Position numbers and translations under genes: made by a program. Positions 1 through 8,938 of a stretch of DNA of 64,000 bases are shown here, in pieces; the first letter of the stretch is position 1; each line of letters opens with the position of its first letter. Location: contig JAUIFF010000022.1 in assembly GCA_030429545.1 (NCBI GenBank), positions 62,001 to 126,000 of the forward strand, read 5' to 3'. The notes under the pieces are model-generated. The model was not told the DNA's origin. It did no database searches and worked only from the letters and a program-made list of their open reading frames with translations. Source of the stretch: Polyangia bacterium (GTDB taxonomy: Bacteria; Myxococcota_A; Polyangia; Nannocystales; Nannocystaceae).

Positions 1-1
1 G

Positions 2-976
2 GGTGCCCTGGAGGGGATGTACAACAGCGGCATCACCACCTACGTCATCGGCTTCGGTGACGGCGTCAACACCCCGGCCGCCATGCAGCAGCTGCAAAAC
101 ATGGCCCAGTGGGGTTCGGGCGGCAACGAGAACTACATCGATGCCGACAACCAGCAGGAGCTGGAGATGGCACTCGCCGGGATCATCGAGCAAATCTCGT
201 TCGACCCCTGCTGTGCGTTCAACGACTGCTCCGAGGTCTCCGAGCCGACCACCGGCGAGCCCGACCCCGAGCCGGGTCAGTGCGCGACCGATGCCGACTG
301 CAAAGAGGGCGAAATCTGCGTCATCCCGGGTATGGCGATGTTCGGTACCTGTGAGCCCGACGTCGACTGCATGAACGACGAAGACTGTGGTCCTGGCCAG
401 GTCTGCACCGACGAGGGCATGTGCGTCACCCCGCCGTGCATGAGCGACGACGACTGTGATGCCGACGAGGTCTGCAACACCGAGACGGGTATCTGCGAAG
501 CTGCTCCGTGTACGATCGTTCCGTGTGAGGGCAACCTCGTGTGTAACGAGGAGACTGGTGAGTGTCAGCCGGGCGTTTGTCCCGACGACTTCCAGTGCCA
601 GGACGGCGAGGCTTGTGTTGACGGCATGTGCGTCATCCAAAGCTGCCCCGACGTTCCTTGCGAGGACGGCTTCACCTGCAACAACGGTGTCTGCGAGCCC
701 GACGATCCGACCGATGCCACTGGCACCGAGAGCGACTCGGACACTGGCACCACCGCGGGTCCGACCACCGGTACTCCGACCACCAGCACGACCGACGACG
801 GCACCACCGGCGACGGCACCGACACCGACACCGACAGCGCCTCGACCACCACCGGCGAGGACGACGAGGGTTGTGGCTGCACCACCACCGCCGACGAGAA
901 CAAGGCCCGCGGCCTGTTCGGCACCCTCATGGCACTCGGCTTCGCCGGCTTCATCCGCCGCCGCCGCCGCAGCTAG
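2..976 (+). CDS. vWA-domain surface protein with Cys-rich repeats and MYXO-CTERM-like tail (5' truncated)
   Basis: The gene enters from the left edge, so its start and signal peptide are missing. The first 65 or so visible residues (TYVIGFGDGVNTPAAMQQL and following) look like the end of a von Willebrand factor A domain. About 150 residues of evenly spaced Cys pairs follow (patterns such as CMNDEDCGPGQVC), then a Thr/Gly/Asp/Ser linker typical of surface anchoring. The C-terminus has GCGCTTT, a short hydrophobic helix and five arginines, the layout of the MYXO-CTERM sorting signal that in myxobacteria directs proteins to the cell surface. I infer an exported, surface-held protein that may bind ligands through a metal-ion-dependent site. 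The partner is unknown. A strong terminator follows the stop. Confidence 0.85.
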   Translation, partial: GALEGMYNSGITTYVIGFGDGVNTPAAMQQLQNMAQWGSGGNENYIDADNQQELEMALAGIIEQISFDPCCAFNDCSEVSEPTTGEPDPEPGQCATDADCKEGEICVIPGMAMFGTCEPDVDCMNDEDCGPGQVCTDEGMCVTPPCMSDDDCDADEVCNTETGICEAAPCTIVPCEGNLVCNEETGECQPGVCPDDFQCQDGEACVDGMCVIQSCPDVPCEDGFTCNNGVCEPDDPTDATGTESDSDTGTTAGPTTGTPTTSTTDDGTTGDGTDTDTDSASTTTGEDDEGCGCTTTADENKARGLFGTLMALGFAGFIRRRRRS

Positions 977-1001
977 TCAACGACTCGCATCCGCGAGAAC
1001 A

Positions 1002-1030
1002 GGGCCATCCTTCGGGGTGGTCCTTTTATT
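1002..1030 (+). terminator. Rho-independent terminator after the vWA protein gene
   Basis: Nine-base arms (1002-1010 and 1015-1023, two G-U pairs) flank a TTCG tetraloop and run into TTTTATTT, 26 bases after the stop codon. This is a textbook intrinsic terminator for the upstream gene. Confidence 0.85.
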
Positions 1031-1109
1031 TAAGATGTGTGTGCAAGCAGTCTGTTCGGAGGCGGGAACCGTTTTGATTGCACAGTCAACGAACCGCCCC
1101 GTCGTTGGG

Positions 1110-2312
1110 CTACGTGCCCTCTTCAAGGATGTCTAAAAATCGCTGATACAAGAACACTTGGCCACGCTTTTTGCCGGTAATTTCACGGACCAATCCCCGC
1201 GATTGCATGTCCTGAAGGACACGCCGAACCGTTTGTCGGCTGATACCGAGTTCGGCGGCAGCAGAAGAGACCGTCAGGAGAAGTCGCTGGCACAGCAACT
1301 CATAAACCAACAGGTTGTTTTGGGCAGCAGCAGCTTGAAAATGGGAACCTCGGCGGCTAGCCATGACACTGCGATCCTCCTCCATGAGGGCATACAGGTT
1401 GACAATTGTGTCCGTCGCTTTGGTGGCAACCGTGGCAATACCTTCGAGGTAGAAGTCCATCCACGCTTCAAACTCGCCGTGGGTCCGAACTCGCTGCAGG
1501 CGCTCGTAGTACTCTTCCCGATTCCGTTTGAAGTGGAGACTGATATATAAAGTGGGCTCTTTGAGAACTTTTTGATGTATGAGCAATAGTGTGATCAGGA
1601 GCCGGCCGACCCGACCGTTACCATCGAGGAACGGATGGATTGTCTCGAACTGCACGTGTGCGAGACCTGCCCTGATGAGCGGTGGCAGGGGCGAGTCGTT
1701 GATAAACTTTTCGAGCTCACTCAGTGCTTGTGCAAGTACATTCGGCGGTGGCGGGACAAACCGAGCATTGCTCGGACTGCTACCTCCAATCCAATTTTGA
1801 ACGCGGCGGATTTCTCCTGGCGCTTGGACCGCACCGCGGCTGCCCTCGACAATGATGTGCTGAACTTCGCGGAGCAGTCGCATGCAGACCGGGAGCTCAT
1901 TGAGGCGGTCAATGCCGTATTGCATGGCTCGGACATACGAGGAGACTTCCTCGACATCTGAACGCGGGACGCCAGGCGCGAGCTGATTTTCGTGGAGGAC
2001 GAGGTTGGTCAGGGTCGACTGGGTGCCTTCGATCTGGCTCGAGAGAACAGCTTCCTTTCGGATGTATAGCCACAGAAAATGGCTTTTGTTTGGCAGCATG
2101 AGTGCCGCGGCATCGAGCCGGCCGATGGCGACACTCGCTTGCTCATGGAGCGTACGCAGCCGGTCGGTAAACTCGAGTGGTGGATTTGGTGGGAGCCGAT
2201 GCGGGATAAACGCGTGGAACGCGTCGGCGCCAGAGCCGTGTTTTTGAAAAATGCCGGCTCGATTGCTTGGATTCGAGCGCTCTTGGGACGACATGCTGAC
2301 TTTGTTTAACAC
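1110..2312 (-). CDS. Fic-domain protein with C-terminal winged helix
   Basis: The core motif HPFLDGNGRVGR (about residues 226-237) is the Fic signature (HPFx[D/E]GNGRxxR), so the protein probably transfers AMP or a related group to a target hydroxyl. An SSQIEG segment near residue 91 matches the [S/T]xxxE[G/N] inhibitory helix of class II (N-terminally inhibited) Fic proteins. The C-terminal 60 residues resemble a winged helix-turn-helix (SAAAELGISRQTVRRVLQD), common in Fic proteins that bind their own promoter. No antitoxin gene is adjacent. The GTG at 2312 lies inside a perfect palindrome; ATG at 2294 (MSSQERSN) is an equally good start. Base composition is visibly lower in GC than the neighbours, consistent with acquisition by transfer. 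Target unknown. Confidence 0.9.
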   Translation of the reverse strand: MLNKVSMSSQERSNPSNRAGIFQKHGSGADAFHAFIPHRLPPNPPLEFTDRLRTLHEQASVAIGRLDAAALMLPNKSHFLWLYIRKEAVLSSQIEGTQSTLTNLVLHENQLAPGVPRSDVEEVSSYVRAMQYGIDRLNELPVCMRLLREVQHIIVEGSRGAVQAPGEIRRVQNWIGGSSPSNARFVPPPPNVLAQALSELEKFINDSPLPPLIRAGLAHVQFETIHPFLDGNGRVGRLLITLLLIHQKVLKEPTLYISLHFKRNREEYYERLQRVRTHGEFEAWMDFYLEGIATVATKATDTIVNLYALMEEDRSVMASRRGSHFQAAAAQNNLLVYELLCQRLLLTVSSAAAELGISRQTVRRVLQDMQSRGLVREITGKKRGQVFLYQRFLDILEEGT

Positions 2313-2351
2313 CTAAAGTAAAAAACATGCCGTTTTTTTACTTTAGGTGTT
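2308..2351. promoter_or_regulatory. Perfect 18-bp inverted repeat at the Fic gene start
   Basis: Arms at 2308-2325 (AACACCTAAAGTAAAAAA) and 2334-2351 are exact reverse complements with an 8-base gap. It overlaps the GTG start of the Fic gene and lies downstream of the protease stop. The AT-rich arms and position suggest an operator for the Fic protein's own winged helix. It could alternatively end protease transcription, but no clean T-run follows. Confidence 0.6.
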
Positions 2352-2373
2352 CGATCCCGAACACTTCGGAGAC

Positions 2374-5300
2374 CTAGTTGTTAAACGTATCGACCGACAG
2401 CTTGCCGTCGCTTTTGTACGTCTTGTTGGCTCGTGCCTCGGCGAGGCCTGAGGTTCTGAGCACCCACATCTGCTTGCGGGCGGTGACCTCTTCATTTTCG
2501 CGGGCGATGATCTCGATGCGGTTGTTGCCCGGGGTCAGCGGGATATCGGCCGTGAATGCGAGGCTGCCGTTTTGTGGGTTCGGGTTTGCTTGGTAGTACA
2601 CTTTTTCCGCGCCGCCAAACAGGTTGCGCGAGGGGTTGGTGACGGTGATGTAGACATCGCGGACGGCCTCGCCGTCGCTGGCTGTACCCTTGATTTGGAT
2701 GCTCTCACCCTGGGTGCTGGTCGATGGCGAGACCAGTGAGATCTGGGGCGGGCTGACGTCGAACACCGGGTCGACCTTGGCCTTGCCACCAGCTGACTTG
2801 ACGACTTGCCCGGCCGACTTGCGCAGGAAGGCGTGTTGGCTGTTGTCGACCTGTACGCGATACCAGGTTTCGGTTTGGCCGAGGAGCTTGAACTTGGTGC
2901 CGGCCTTGGAGCGGGCGACGACCTGGGCTCCGTCCTGGGGCGCGGCGTAGAGGTCGGCGGCGGCTTGGGTGAGCACGCCCCCGCCTTGCTTGGCAAAGGT
3001 GACCGGTTGCTTGCCCCGGGGAAACCTCAGGGTTTCGGTGAGCGAGGTGCCGATTTTGGTGTCGGAGACCGAGAGCTGGAGTTTGGTGACGTCTAGGTCG
3101 GCGGCCTTTTTGAGCTCGAGGTCAAACTCGGCGACCTGGTGCTGGCCCTTGGGCAACTTTTTGAGCTTGACGCGACCGGTGTGCAGGAACACGCCCTCGC
3201 CACTGAGGTTGCGAAGGATCGCCCAGGGGCTGACGGCATCGCCTTCCCCGGTGTTCTTAACATGTACATGCAACTTGACCCGCTCGCCAACCTGCATCAG
3301 GCCATCGCCGTTGCCACGGATGTTGTCGCCAAACGCCGGGTCGTCGAGGACTTGAAAGCCGTAGGCAAACTGCGGGCGTGGGAGGCCTTCGCTGCTGATC
3401 TGGATCGACGATTGCGAATCCCCGGTGACTTTGGCCCCGTGGCGTTCGTAAAACAAAAAGTCGAGCTGGTCGGTGCGCGAGTGTTCGTGCTCGGCGACGT
3501 TGAGTTTGAGGTCGAAGGTCTTGGTCTGGCCCGGGTCTATCCGGCCAAAAAACAGCTCGCGCTCGTCGAAGTAGATGTAGTCGCTGTCGCTCATCGCCCG
3601 CACCTGGTAGGCCGGTGAGGCGCCCGTGTTTTTGACACTCACGGTGACGACCCCAGACTCGCCACCCTTGATCGTGTTGTTGGGCTTGTCGGAGCGAATT
3701 GTGACTGCCAACTGCGGCGCTTGGCCGGGTGCGGGCGCCGGGCCAGCCGACCAGTCAATCCCGCGTTTTTGCAGGCTCTCAGCAATGTTGCGCTGCTCTT
3801 TTTGTTGTTGCTCGCTGACAAACTCCGGGAGCTGTTCGATGAGTTGCTCGCGCTTGGCCGTGGGTGCCCACAAAACAAAGTCGCGGGCCATTTGGATCTC
3901 GGGGTCTTCGAGCAGGTCGCGGGCGGTGAACTTGCCCGAGGGGTTTTCCTCGGTGGTTTTTTTGCCCGAGGATTTTTTGGCCTTGTCGGCCTTCTCCTGC
4001 TTTTTGCGCTCGTCCCGGGTGCCACCTATCGAACCCCAGCTGCGGAAGTACAGGGGACCGGCGGTGATCTTTTGCGCGGGGTCGACCTTGTCGTTGGTGA
4101 GGTGGTCGGTGAGGGCCTCCTCGCGGACGAAGTCAAACCGCTTGCGCGCGTAGTAGGAGATGGTTTCTTCGCCGATCGCCACCGGGATGGTCTCTAAGTC
4201 AGGGCTGACGCCGACCGACTGGATCGAGATGTCGCCGGGGGTGAGGTACTGGGCGATCGTCAGTTTGAGCGCGAGTTCTTTTTCGTCGACTTTGCGGTCG
4301 TGGAGGACCTGGACCGAGCCCTTGCCGAAGGTGCGACGGCCCATGAGGATGGCGCGGTCGCGGTTGCGCAGGGCTCCGGCGACAATCTCGGTGGCACTGG
4401 CCGAGCCCTCGTCGATCAGCACAACCACCGGCAGGTCGGGAAACTGATAGCGGTCGGTGGCCCGCGAGACATCACGCGGGGCCGAGGGCCCGACGGTCGA
4501 GACAATCGTGCCCGCGTCTAAAAATGCATCTGCAACTTCAACAGCGGCCTGCAACAGACCGCCCGGGTTGTTGCGCATGTCCAACACCACCCCGCGGACA
4601 CCCTCTTTTTCAAACTCCTGCAGGGCCATGATGAGCTCCTTGCCGGTGGTTTGGGCGAAGTTGCGGTTGAGCTGAATGTGCCCGACCTTGGCCGACTTGC
4701 CGTTTTCGTCGGTGCCGGGCAGGACGGTACCGATGACACTTTCGAGTTTGATGATCTCGCGGGTGACTTTAAAGCGTTTGGGTTTGCTGAGGCCCTCGCG
4801 GCGGATGTACACCGACACCGTGGTGCCGGCCTCGCCCCGCAGGCGCTCGACGGCCTCCGACAGGCTCATGGTCACGGTCGATTCGCCCTCGATTTGAACG
4901 ATCTTGTCGCCGGCTTTGATCCCCACCTTGTCGGCCGGGTTCCCGTCGATCACGCGGATGACGGTGAGCATGCTGTCGCGGCTGCCGATCTCGATACCCA
5001 GGCCACCAAAGTTGCCGCGGACGCCGGTCCGCATGCTCTCGAAGGCTTCGGGGCGCAGCAGGGTGGTGTGGGGGTCGAGCGTGCCGAGCACGCCTTCGAC
5101 CAGGGTGTACTCGGCCTTGGCCCGCTGCTCTTCGGTCAGCGTGGTATGTGTGTGTACAAATTTGACGACCTCACGCACCCGGGTGCCGACCCCCCAAAGG
5201 GCTTCGACCTTGCCGATTTGAAACTCGCGCTCGTGGGTGCCGACACGCACGCGCACACGGGTTGCTTGCTCATCACCGCCGGAGCCGATGGGTTCGACCA

Positions 5301-5583
5301 GGACTTCGGGGATCGCCTTTTCGAGGCCCTCGAGCGCGGCCAGGGTCATGCGGTGCGGGTCGATGCGGTCGGGCTCGACGTAGTATTTGGCGACGTACCA
5401 AAGCGACCAATCGAGGATGCGCATCTCGGTGTGAGAGGCGGCTTTTTTGAGCCGGGTTGGGGCTGGGATATCCCCGCCGCGCGCCATCGCCTGGGTGTCG
5501 CTGAGGGCCGTGAGCCCAAGTGCCAGCAGCAATGAGCCACAGGCGAGCGAGGTGGTGGAGACTTTGCCAGATCGCAGACGCAC
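2374..5583 (-). CDS. S41-family C-terminal processing protease with PDZ and long C-terminal extension
   Basis: The protein is a periplasmic or exported serine protease of the CtpA/Prc group. From the GTG at 5583 it has a normal Sec signal (MRLRSGK then a hydrophobic stretch ending TQAMA); longer starts at 5643 and 5721 are open but add an unlikely leader. Residues about 190-270 form a PDZ domain (GGLGIEIGSRDSMLTVIRV). The S41 core holds EGSASATEIVAGAL, with the likely nucleophile Ser near residue 396, and GRRTFGKGSVQ with the general-base Lys near 421. Roughly 550 further residues follow: a Lys/Glu-rich linker, CARDB- or Ig-like beta segments and an SH3-like segment, far longer than CtpA (about 400-450). 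This size and layout match the large myxobacterial S41 proteases. It is divergent from the sigma factor gene. Confidence 0.9.
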   Translation of the reverse strand: MRLRSGKVSTTSLACGSLLLALGLTALSDTQAMARGGDIPAPTRLKKAASHTEMRILDWSLWYVAKYYVEPDRIDPHRMTLAALEGLEKAIPEVLVEPIGSGGDEQATRVRVRVGTHEREFQIGKVEALWGVGTRVREVVKFVHTHTTLTEEQRAKAEYTLVEGVLGTLDPHTTLLRPEAFESMRTGVRGNFGGLGIEIGSRDSMLTVIRVIDGNPADKVGIKAGDKIVQIEGESTVTMSLSEAVERLRGEAGTTVSVYIRREGLSKPKRFKVTREIIKLESVIGTVLPGTDENGKSAKVGHIQLNRNFAQTTGKELIMALQEFEKEGVRGVVLDMRNNPGGLLQAAVEVADAFLDAGTIVSTVGPSAPRDVSRATDRYQFPDLPVVVLIDEGSASATEIVAGALRNRDRAILMGRRTFGKGSVQVLHDRKVDEKELALKLTIAQYLTPGDISIQSVGVSPDLETIPVAIGEETISYYARKRFDFVREEALTDHLTNDKVDPAQKITAGPLYFRSWGSIGGTRDERKKQEKADKAKKSSGKKTTEENPSGKFTARDLLEDPEIQMARDFVLWAPTAKREQLIEQLPEFVSEQQQKEQRNIAESLQKRGIDWSAGPAPAPGQAPQLAVTIRSDKPNNTIKGGESGVVTVSVKNTGASPAYQVRAMSDSDYIYFDERELFFGRIDPGQTKTFDLKLNVAEHEHSRTDQLDFLFYERHGAKVTGDSQSSIQISSEGLPRPQFAYGFQVLDDPAFGDNIRGNGDGLMQVGERVKLHVHVKNTGEGDAVSPWAILRNLSGEGVFLHTGRVKLKKLPKGQHQVAEFDLELKKAADLDVTKLQLSVSDTKIGTSLTETLRFPRGKQPVTFAKQGGGVLTQAAADLYAAPQDGAQVVARSKAGTKFKLLGQTETWYRVQVDNSQHAFLRKSAGQVVKSAGGKAKVDPVFDVSPPQISLVSPSTSTQGESIQIKGTASDGEAVRDVYITVTNPSRNLFGGAEKVYYQANPNPQNGSLAFTADIPLTPGNNRIEIIARENEEVTARKQMWVLRTSGLAEARANKTYKSDGKLSVDTFNN

Positions 5584-5709
5584 AAAAACCACGGGCCAAA
5601 GTTTAACCGGGGCAGCGGCAGTCGGCCATGTATGTGGCCACATTTCCCGGGTTCCCAAAAGTTTCACGCCGGCGAAAAAAAACTTGATGCGCCCGCTTGC
5701 CAGCGATTG

Positions 5710-5727
5710 CAGATGACACATGTCATA
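5710..5727. promoter_or_regulatory. Small palindrome in the protease/sigma divergent promoter region
   Basis: A TGACACATGTCA palindrome lies at 5714-5725 between the two divergent genes. Its position suits shared control, but no promoter boxes are clear, so this is only suggestive. Confidence 0.3.
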
Positions 5728-5781
5728 TCGGGCATTGGCGCGAGTATCCTTCGCGCCGCAATCCCACTACACTGCGCCCAC

Positions 5782-6957
5782 ATGGTGACCCGCAAACACA
5801 GCAAGCGACGCTCGAAGTCGGAGAAGTCGGGCTCCAAAAAGCCGCCGCCCGAGGTGGTCGTCGAAGATGTGATCGAGGTGACCGCGAAAGATGCCCCGGG
5901 CCCATCGTCGGCGGCGCAGGAAGCTCCTGCTGGATCCGATGCGTCGAGCACCGAAACGGAACCTGCCCCCGATCCGAGTGAGCGCGATGCGCTTGCCGAT
6001 GTCGAGCCCCTGAGCGATGCCGAGCTAGAGAAAATCGAAGCGGAGATCGCCGCCCGGCGGCCCAAGACCACCACGACCAGCTCGACAGCCCTGGCCCGGC
6101 GCGACCCGATGGCCGCCTATATGGCCGAGGTTCGCCGCCATCCGCTGCTGACCCGCGAAGAGGAGTATGCCCTCGCCGTCCGCTGGGTCGAGCAGGGCGA
6201 CACCGAGGCCGCCAAGCTGCTTGTGACCTCCAACCTCCGCCTAGTCGTGAAGATTGCCCACGAGTACAAGCGGACCCACCACAACCTCCTCGACCTGGTC
6301 CAAGAGGGCAATGTCGGGTTGATCAAGGCGGTCAACAAGTTCGACCCCTACCGCGGCGTCAAACTGTCGACCTACTCCGGTTGGTGGATCCGGGCCTACA
6401 TCCTCAAATACATCCTCAACAACTGGCGCCTGGTCAAAATCGGTACCACCCAAAATCAGCGCAAGTTGTTTTTCAACCTGCGCAAGCAACAGGCGCGTCT
6501 CAAGCAGGCGGGGATCGACCCCACACCCGCGCGGATCGCCAAGGAACTCGATGTCTCCGAAAAAGAAGTCATCGAGATGGACCGCCGGCTGTCGGCCCCC
6601 GATGCCTCGCTCGACGCCCCGCTCACCAACGACGACGGTGGCACCCGCACGCGGCTCGATATGATCGAGGACTCCGCCGGGATCGACCCCGAGGCCGGAG
6701 CCGACCAGGCCGAGTTCAAAAATCTGCTGGCCGACAAGCTCCGGCGGTTTGGCGCCGACCTCAAGGGCCGCGAGTTAGAGATTTTTCGCGACCGCCTGAT
6801 GTCCGACGAACCCGTGACCCTACAAACACTTGGCAGCCGCTGGGGCGTGAGCCGCGAGCGGGCCAGGCAACTCGAAAAGCGGATGGTGCTGCGGCTGCGC
6901 AAGTTTTTGCAAAAAGAACTCGGCGATGCCGTGCAGATCGCCCTGGGACACGACTGA
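5782..6957 (+). CDS. RNA polymerase sigma factor, RpoH-like, with long N-terminal extension
   Basis: This group-3 sigma-70 family protein resembles RpoH (sigma-32). It has region 2 (TREEEYALAVRWVEQGD, NLRLVVKIAHEYKR, NLLDLVQEGNVGL, STYSGWWIRAYI), the RpoH-box-like QRKLFFNLR, and a region 4 helix-turn-helix ending in SRERARQLEKR. It would direct core RNA polymerase to heat-shock or stress promoters. At 391 residues it is about 100 longer than E. coli RpoH. The extra N-terminal part (about residues 1-110) is charged, Pro/Glu/Ser-rich and likely disordered. ATG 5782 is chosen because upstream in-frame codons read through the divergent promoter region. Its stop overlaps the rsmI start by one base, so the two genes are cotranscribed. 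Paralogues in myxobacteria act in stress and development. Confidence 0.93.
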   Translation: MVTRKHSKRRSKSEKSGSKKPPPEVVVEDVIEVTAKDAPGPSSAAQEAPAGSDASSTETEPAPDPSERDALADVEPLSDAELEKIEAEIAARRPKTTTTSSTALARRDPMAAYMAEVRRHPLLTREEEYALAVRWVEQGDTEAAKLLVTSNLRLVVKIAHEYKRTHHNLLDLVQEGNVGLIKAVNKFDPYRGVKLSTYSGWWIRAYILKYILNNWRLVKIGTTQNQRKLFFNLRKQQARLKQAGIDPTPARIAKELDVSEKEVIEMDRRLSAPDASLDAPLTNDDGGTRTRLDMIEDSAGIDPEAGADQAEFKNLLADKLRRFGADLKGRELEIFRDRLMSDEPVTLQTLGSRWGVSRERARQLEKRMVLRLRKFLQKELGDAVQIALGHD

Positions 6958-7796
6958 TGCCGGAGGCCACGGGAGTGTTGGTGCTGGTGGGTACACCACT
7001 GGGCAACCGCGGCGATCTCAGCCCGCGTGCGCGTGAGGCAATTCTGTCGGCCGATTTGATCCTGTGCGAGGACACCCGCAGCCCTGCGCGGCTGTTTGAC
7101 CAGGGCATGTCACTGCCGCCACGGGTGAGTTGTTTTGCCGCCCGCGAGGAACGGCGCAGCGAACAGTTGCAGGAGCATCTTTCGGCCGGCAAGCGCGTGG
7201 TGTTTGTCTCGGAGGCCGGGATGCCGGTGTGGAGCGACCCCGGGGCACGGCTGGTCCAGGCCGCGGTCGCAGCCGGCTACGAAGTCGATGTCATTCCCGG
7301 GCCGACGGCCGCTGCCACAGCCCTGTGCCTGAGCGGGTTTTCGGGGGCAAACGTCCGCTTTGCCGGGTTTTTGCCGCGGTCCGGGGGGTCGCGGACGGAT
7401 GCCCTGGCAAGGATTGCCGCCGACGATGCGGTGACGATCGTCTACGAGGCCGGCAATCGGGTACCGGCATTGCTGCGTGACCTGGCAAAGGCGCTGGGTG
7501 AAGACGCCGGCGAGCGTGAGATTGTCATCGGTCGCGAGCTGACAAAGATGCATCAGCAAGTGATTCGCGGAACGGTTGACGAGCTGCGACGGGACATCAC
7601 CGAGCCCCTGCGCGGAGAGGTCACGGTGGTGATCGGCGGCGGTGTGGCGACAGCGCCCAAGGAGCAGGAAGTTGCGCGGGCGGTCTGGGATGCCGTGTGT
7701 GATGCCAGCCTGAAGCCGCGGGCACGGGCCCGAAAGATTGCTGAACTCACCGGCTTGCGTGCCAAAGAGGTGTATCAGCAACTGATTAGGGAATGA
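6957..7796 (+). CDS. rsmI: 16S rRNA (cytidine(1402)-2'-O)-methyltransferase RsmI
   Basis: RsmI uses SAM to methylate the ribose of C1402 in the decoding centre of 16S rRNA. The N-terminus VLVLVGTPLGNRGDLSPRA is the tetrapyrrole-methylase-fold start of RsmI, followed by ILCEDTRSPARL and VSEAGMPVWSDPG, close to the usual SDAGTPxxSDPG, and VIPGPTAAATALCLSG. The length, 279 residues, is normal. The C-terminal AELTGLRAKEVYQQLI is the family's usual tail. The start ATG overlaps the sigma factor stop (TGATG), so translation is probably coupled. The second Pro of the usual GTP substrate-loop is kept. Confidence in the family is high. Confidence 0.93.
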   Translation: MPEATGVLVLVGTPLGNRGDLSPRAREAILSADLILCEDTRSPARLFDQGMSLPPRVSCFAAREERRSEQLQEHLSAGKRVVFVSEAGMPVWSDPGARLVQAAVAAGYEVDVIPGPTAAATALCLSGFSGANVRFAGFLPRSGGSRTDALARIAADDAVTIVYEAGNRVPALLRDLAKALGEDAGEREIVIGRELTKMHQQVIRGTVDELRRDITEPLRGEVTVVIGGGVATAPKEQEVARAVWDAVCDASLKPRARARKIAELTGLRAKEVYQQLIRE

Positions 7797-7864
7797 GGCC
7801 GGCGATCTTGTGTTGCACAGCGCCGCGACATCAAGGTCGGCACTGGCAAGTGTATACCGAAGGG

Positions 7865-8938
7865 TCAAGTTTCATCCGGTGGCGGGTCGATGGTGGCCTG
7901 GATGCAGTAAAGCGCGGCCATTGCGTTACAGCCGGTCAGTCCTTTCTCGGTCCATTGAGAGTTTGCTTTTTCGGAGTCGCCGCGCATCCCTGCTTCAAAC
8001 AGCCCGTTGCTTGTCCACAACGCGCAATCGGATGCTGGTGATCCTCCAAAAAGTGTTCCTGTCCAGACGACCGATGCGAATGACTCAGCCTGCTCGGTGA
8101 GATTGATCGGATGCAGCAAGTCAGTCTCAAGGAGGTGAGACCACGACTGTGCCACGAGAGTACCGTCGACGAGTTGAAGTGGCTGCTCGGGAAAGTTGAG
8201 GTCGGCGGCGATACGGGTGGGTGCCGGCTGGTCGGAAGTGCTGAGCCAAGCGAGAAACGACTCGTGGTGTGGCAGACCCGCGGCCTCGGCGTGGGCGCGG
8301 CACAGGGTGTCGGCACCGCGGAGTCCGTCGGACATGCCAGGGAGGTCAAACATTTGCAGGGCGCCGTCGTAGGTTGCGCTCGTGACAAAAATGAGACGGC
8401 CGGCGTAGGTACACTTGCTAGTGCATGGAAGTTCGGAGGCGCCGGGCTCACAAACCTCGTGGTCGGGCTCGATTGTCCCATCACCGCAGTAGGGTGCGAG
8501 CGTGCAATCCGGGGTGCATCCCCCATAAGCGCCATCGTTGGCGTCACCGAGATCGCAGCTTTCGGCATCGCCCGGGTTTTGTGGAGCGTCGCGGACCAAC
8601 CCATCGCCGCAGACGGCATGCTGGCAGGTCGATGTACAATCACCGTTATCAGCATTTTGCTCGGCGAGATCGCACTGCTCACCGGGGTCGACGTGGCCGT
8701 CTCCACAGCTCGGCTCAGGCGTGGTCGAGGACTGGTCGGTGGTGTGGTCGGTAGTCTGTTCCGTCGTGGTCGTCGTCTCGGGGGAGTGCGTCGTCGCGGG
8801 CGGAGCAGTCGAGGAAGACGAAGTCGTGCCGGACGACGCGACATCGGAATCGCCTGCAGTTTCGGGGTTATCGGGCAGGCAAGCCGCGAACAACGGGACG
8901 ATAAGCAGGAGGCTGAAGCGGGAGATCGTTTGAGGCAT
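7865..8938 (-). CDS. Lipoprotein with DUF4215 Cys-rich repeats and DUF1554-type lectin-like domain
   Basis: A lipoprotein signal ends at FAACLPD, so the mature protein starts at Cys. A Thr/Ser linker follows, then CGDGHVDPGEQCD, CGDGLV and CGDGTIEP segments of the DUF4215 Cys-rich type. The C-terminal half (residues about 190-350) reads FVTSATYDGAL, GLRGADTLCRAHAEAAGL, FLAWLSTS, VWTGTLF and ALYCIQA, the layout of the DUF1554 family (a C-type-lectin-like fold first noted in Leptospira). I infer a cell-surface binding protein. Its ATG overlaps the stop of the upstream paralogue by one base (TAATG), so the two are translated from one message. The paralogues share domain order but the Cys-rich parts differ. 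Confidence 0.85.
   Translation of the reverse strand: MPQTISRFSLLLIVPLFAACLPDNPETAGDSDVASSGTTSSSSTAPPATTHSPETTTTTEQTTDHTTDQSSTTPEPSCGDGHVDPGEQCDLAEQNADNGDCTSTCQHAVCGDGLVRDAPQNPGDAESCDLGDANDGAYGGCTPDCTLAPYCGDGTIEPDHEVCEPGASELPCTSKCTYAGRLIFVTSATYDGALQMFDLPGMSDGLRGADTLCRAHAEAAGLPHHESFLAWLSTSDQPAPTRIAADLNFPEQPLQLVDGTLVAQSWSHLLETDLLHPINLTEQAESFASVVWTGTLFGGSPASDCALWTSNGLFEAGMRGDSEKANSQWTEKGLTGCNAMAALYCIQATIDPPPDET

Noticed and set aside
4651..5535. 294-residue plus-strand frame inside the S41 protease gene
   Set aside because: Antisense shadow of the PDZ and S41 domains.
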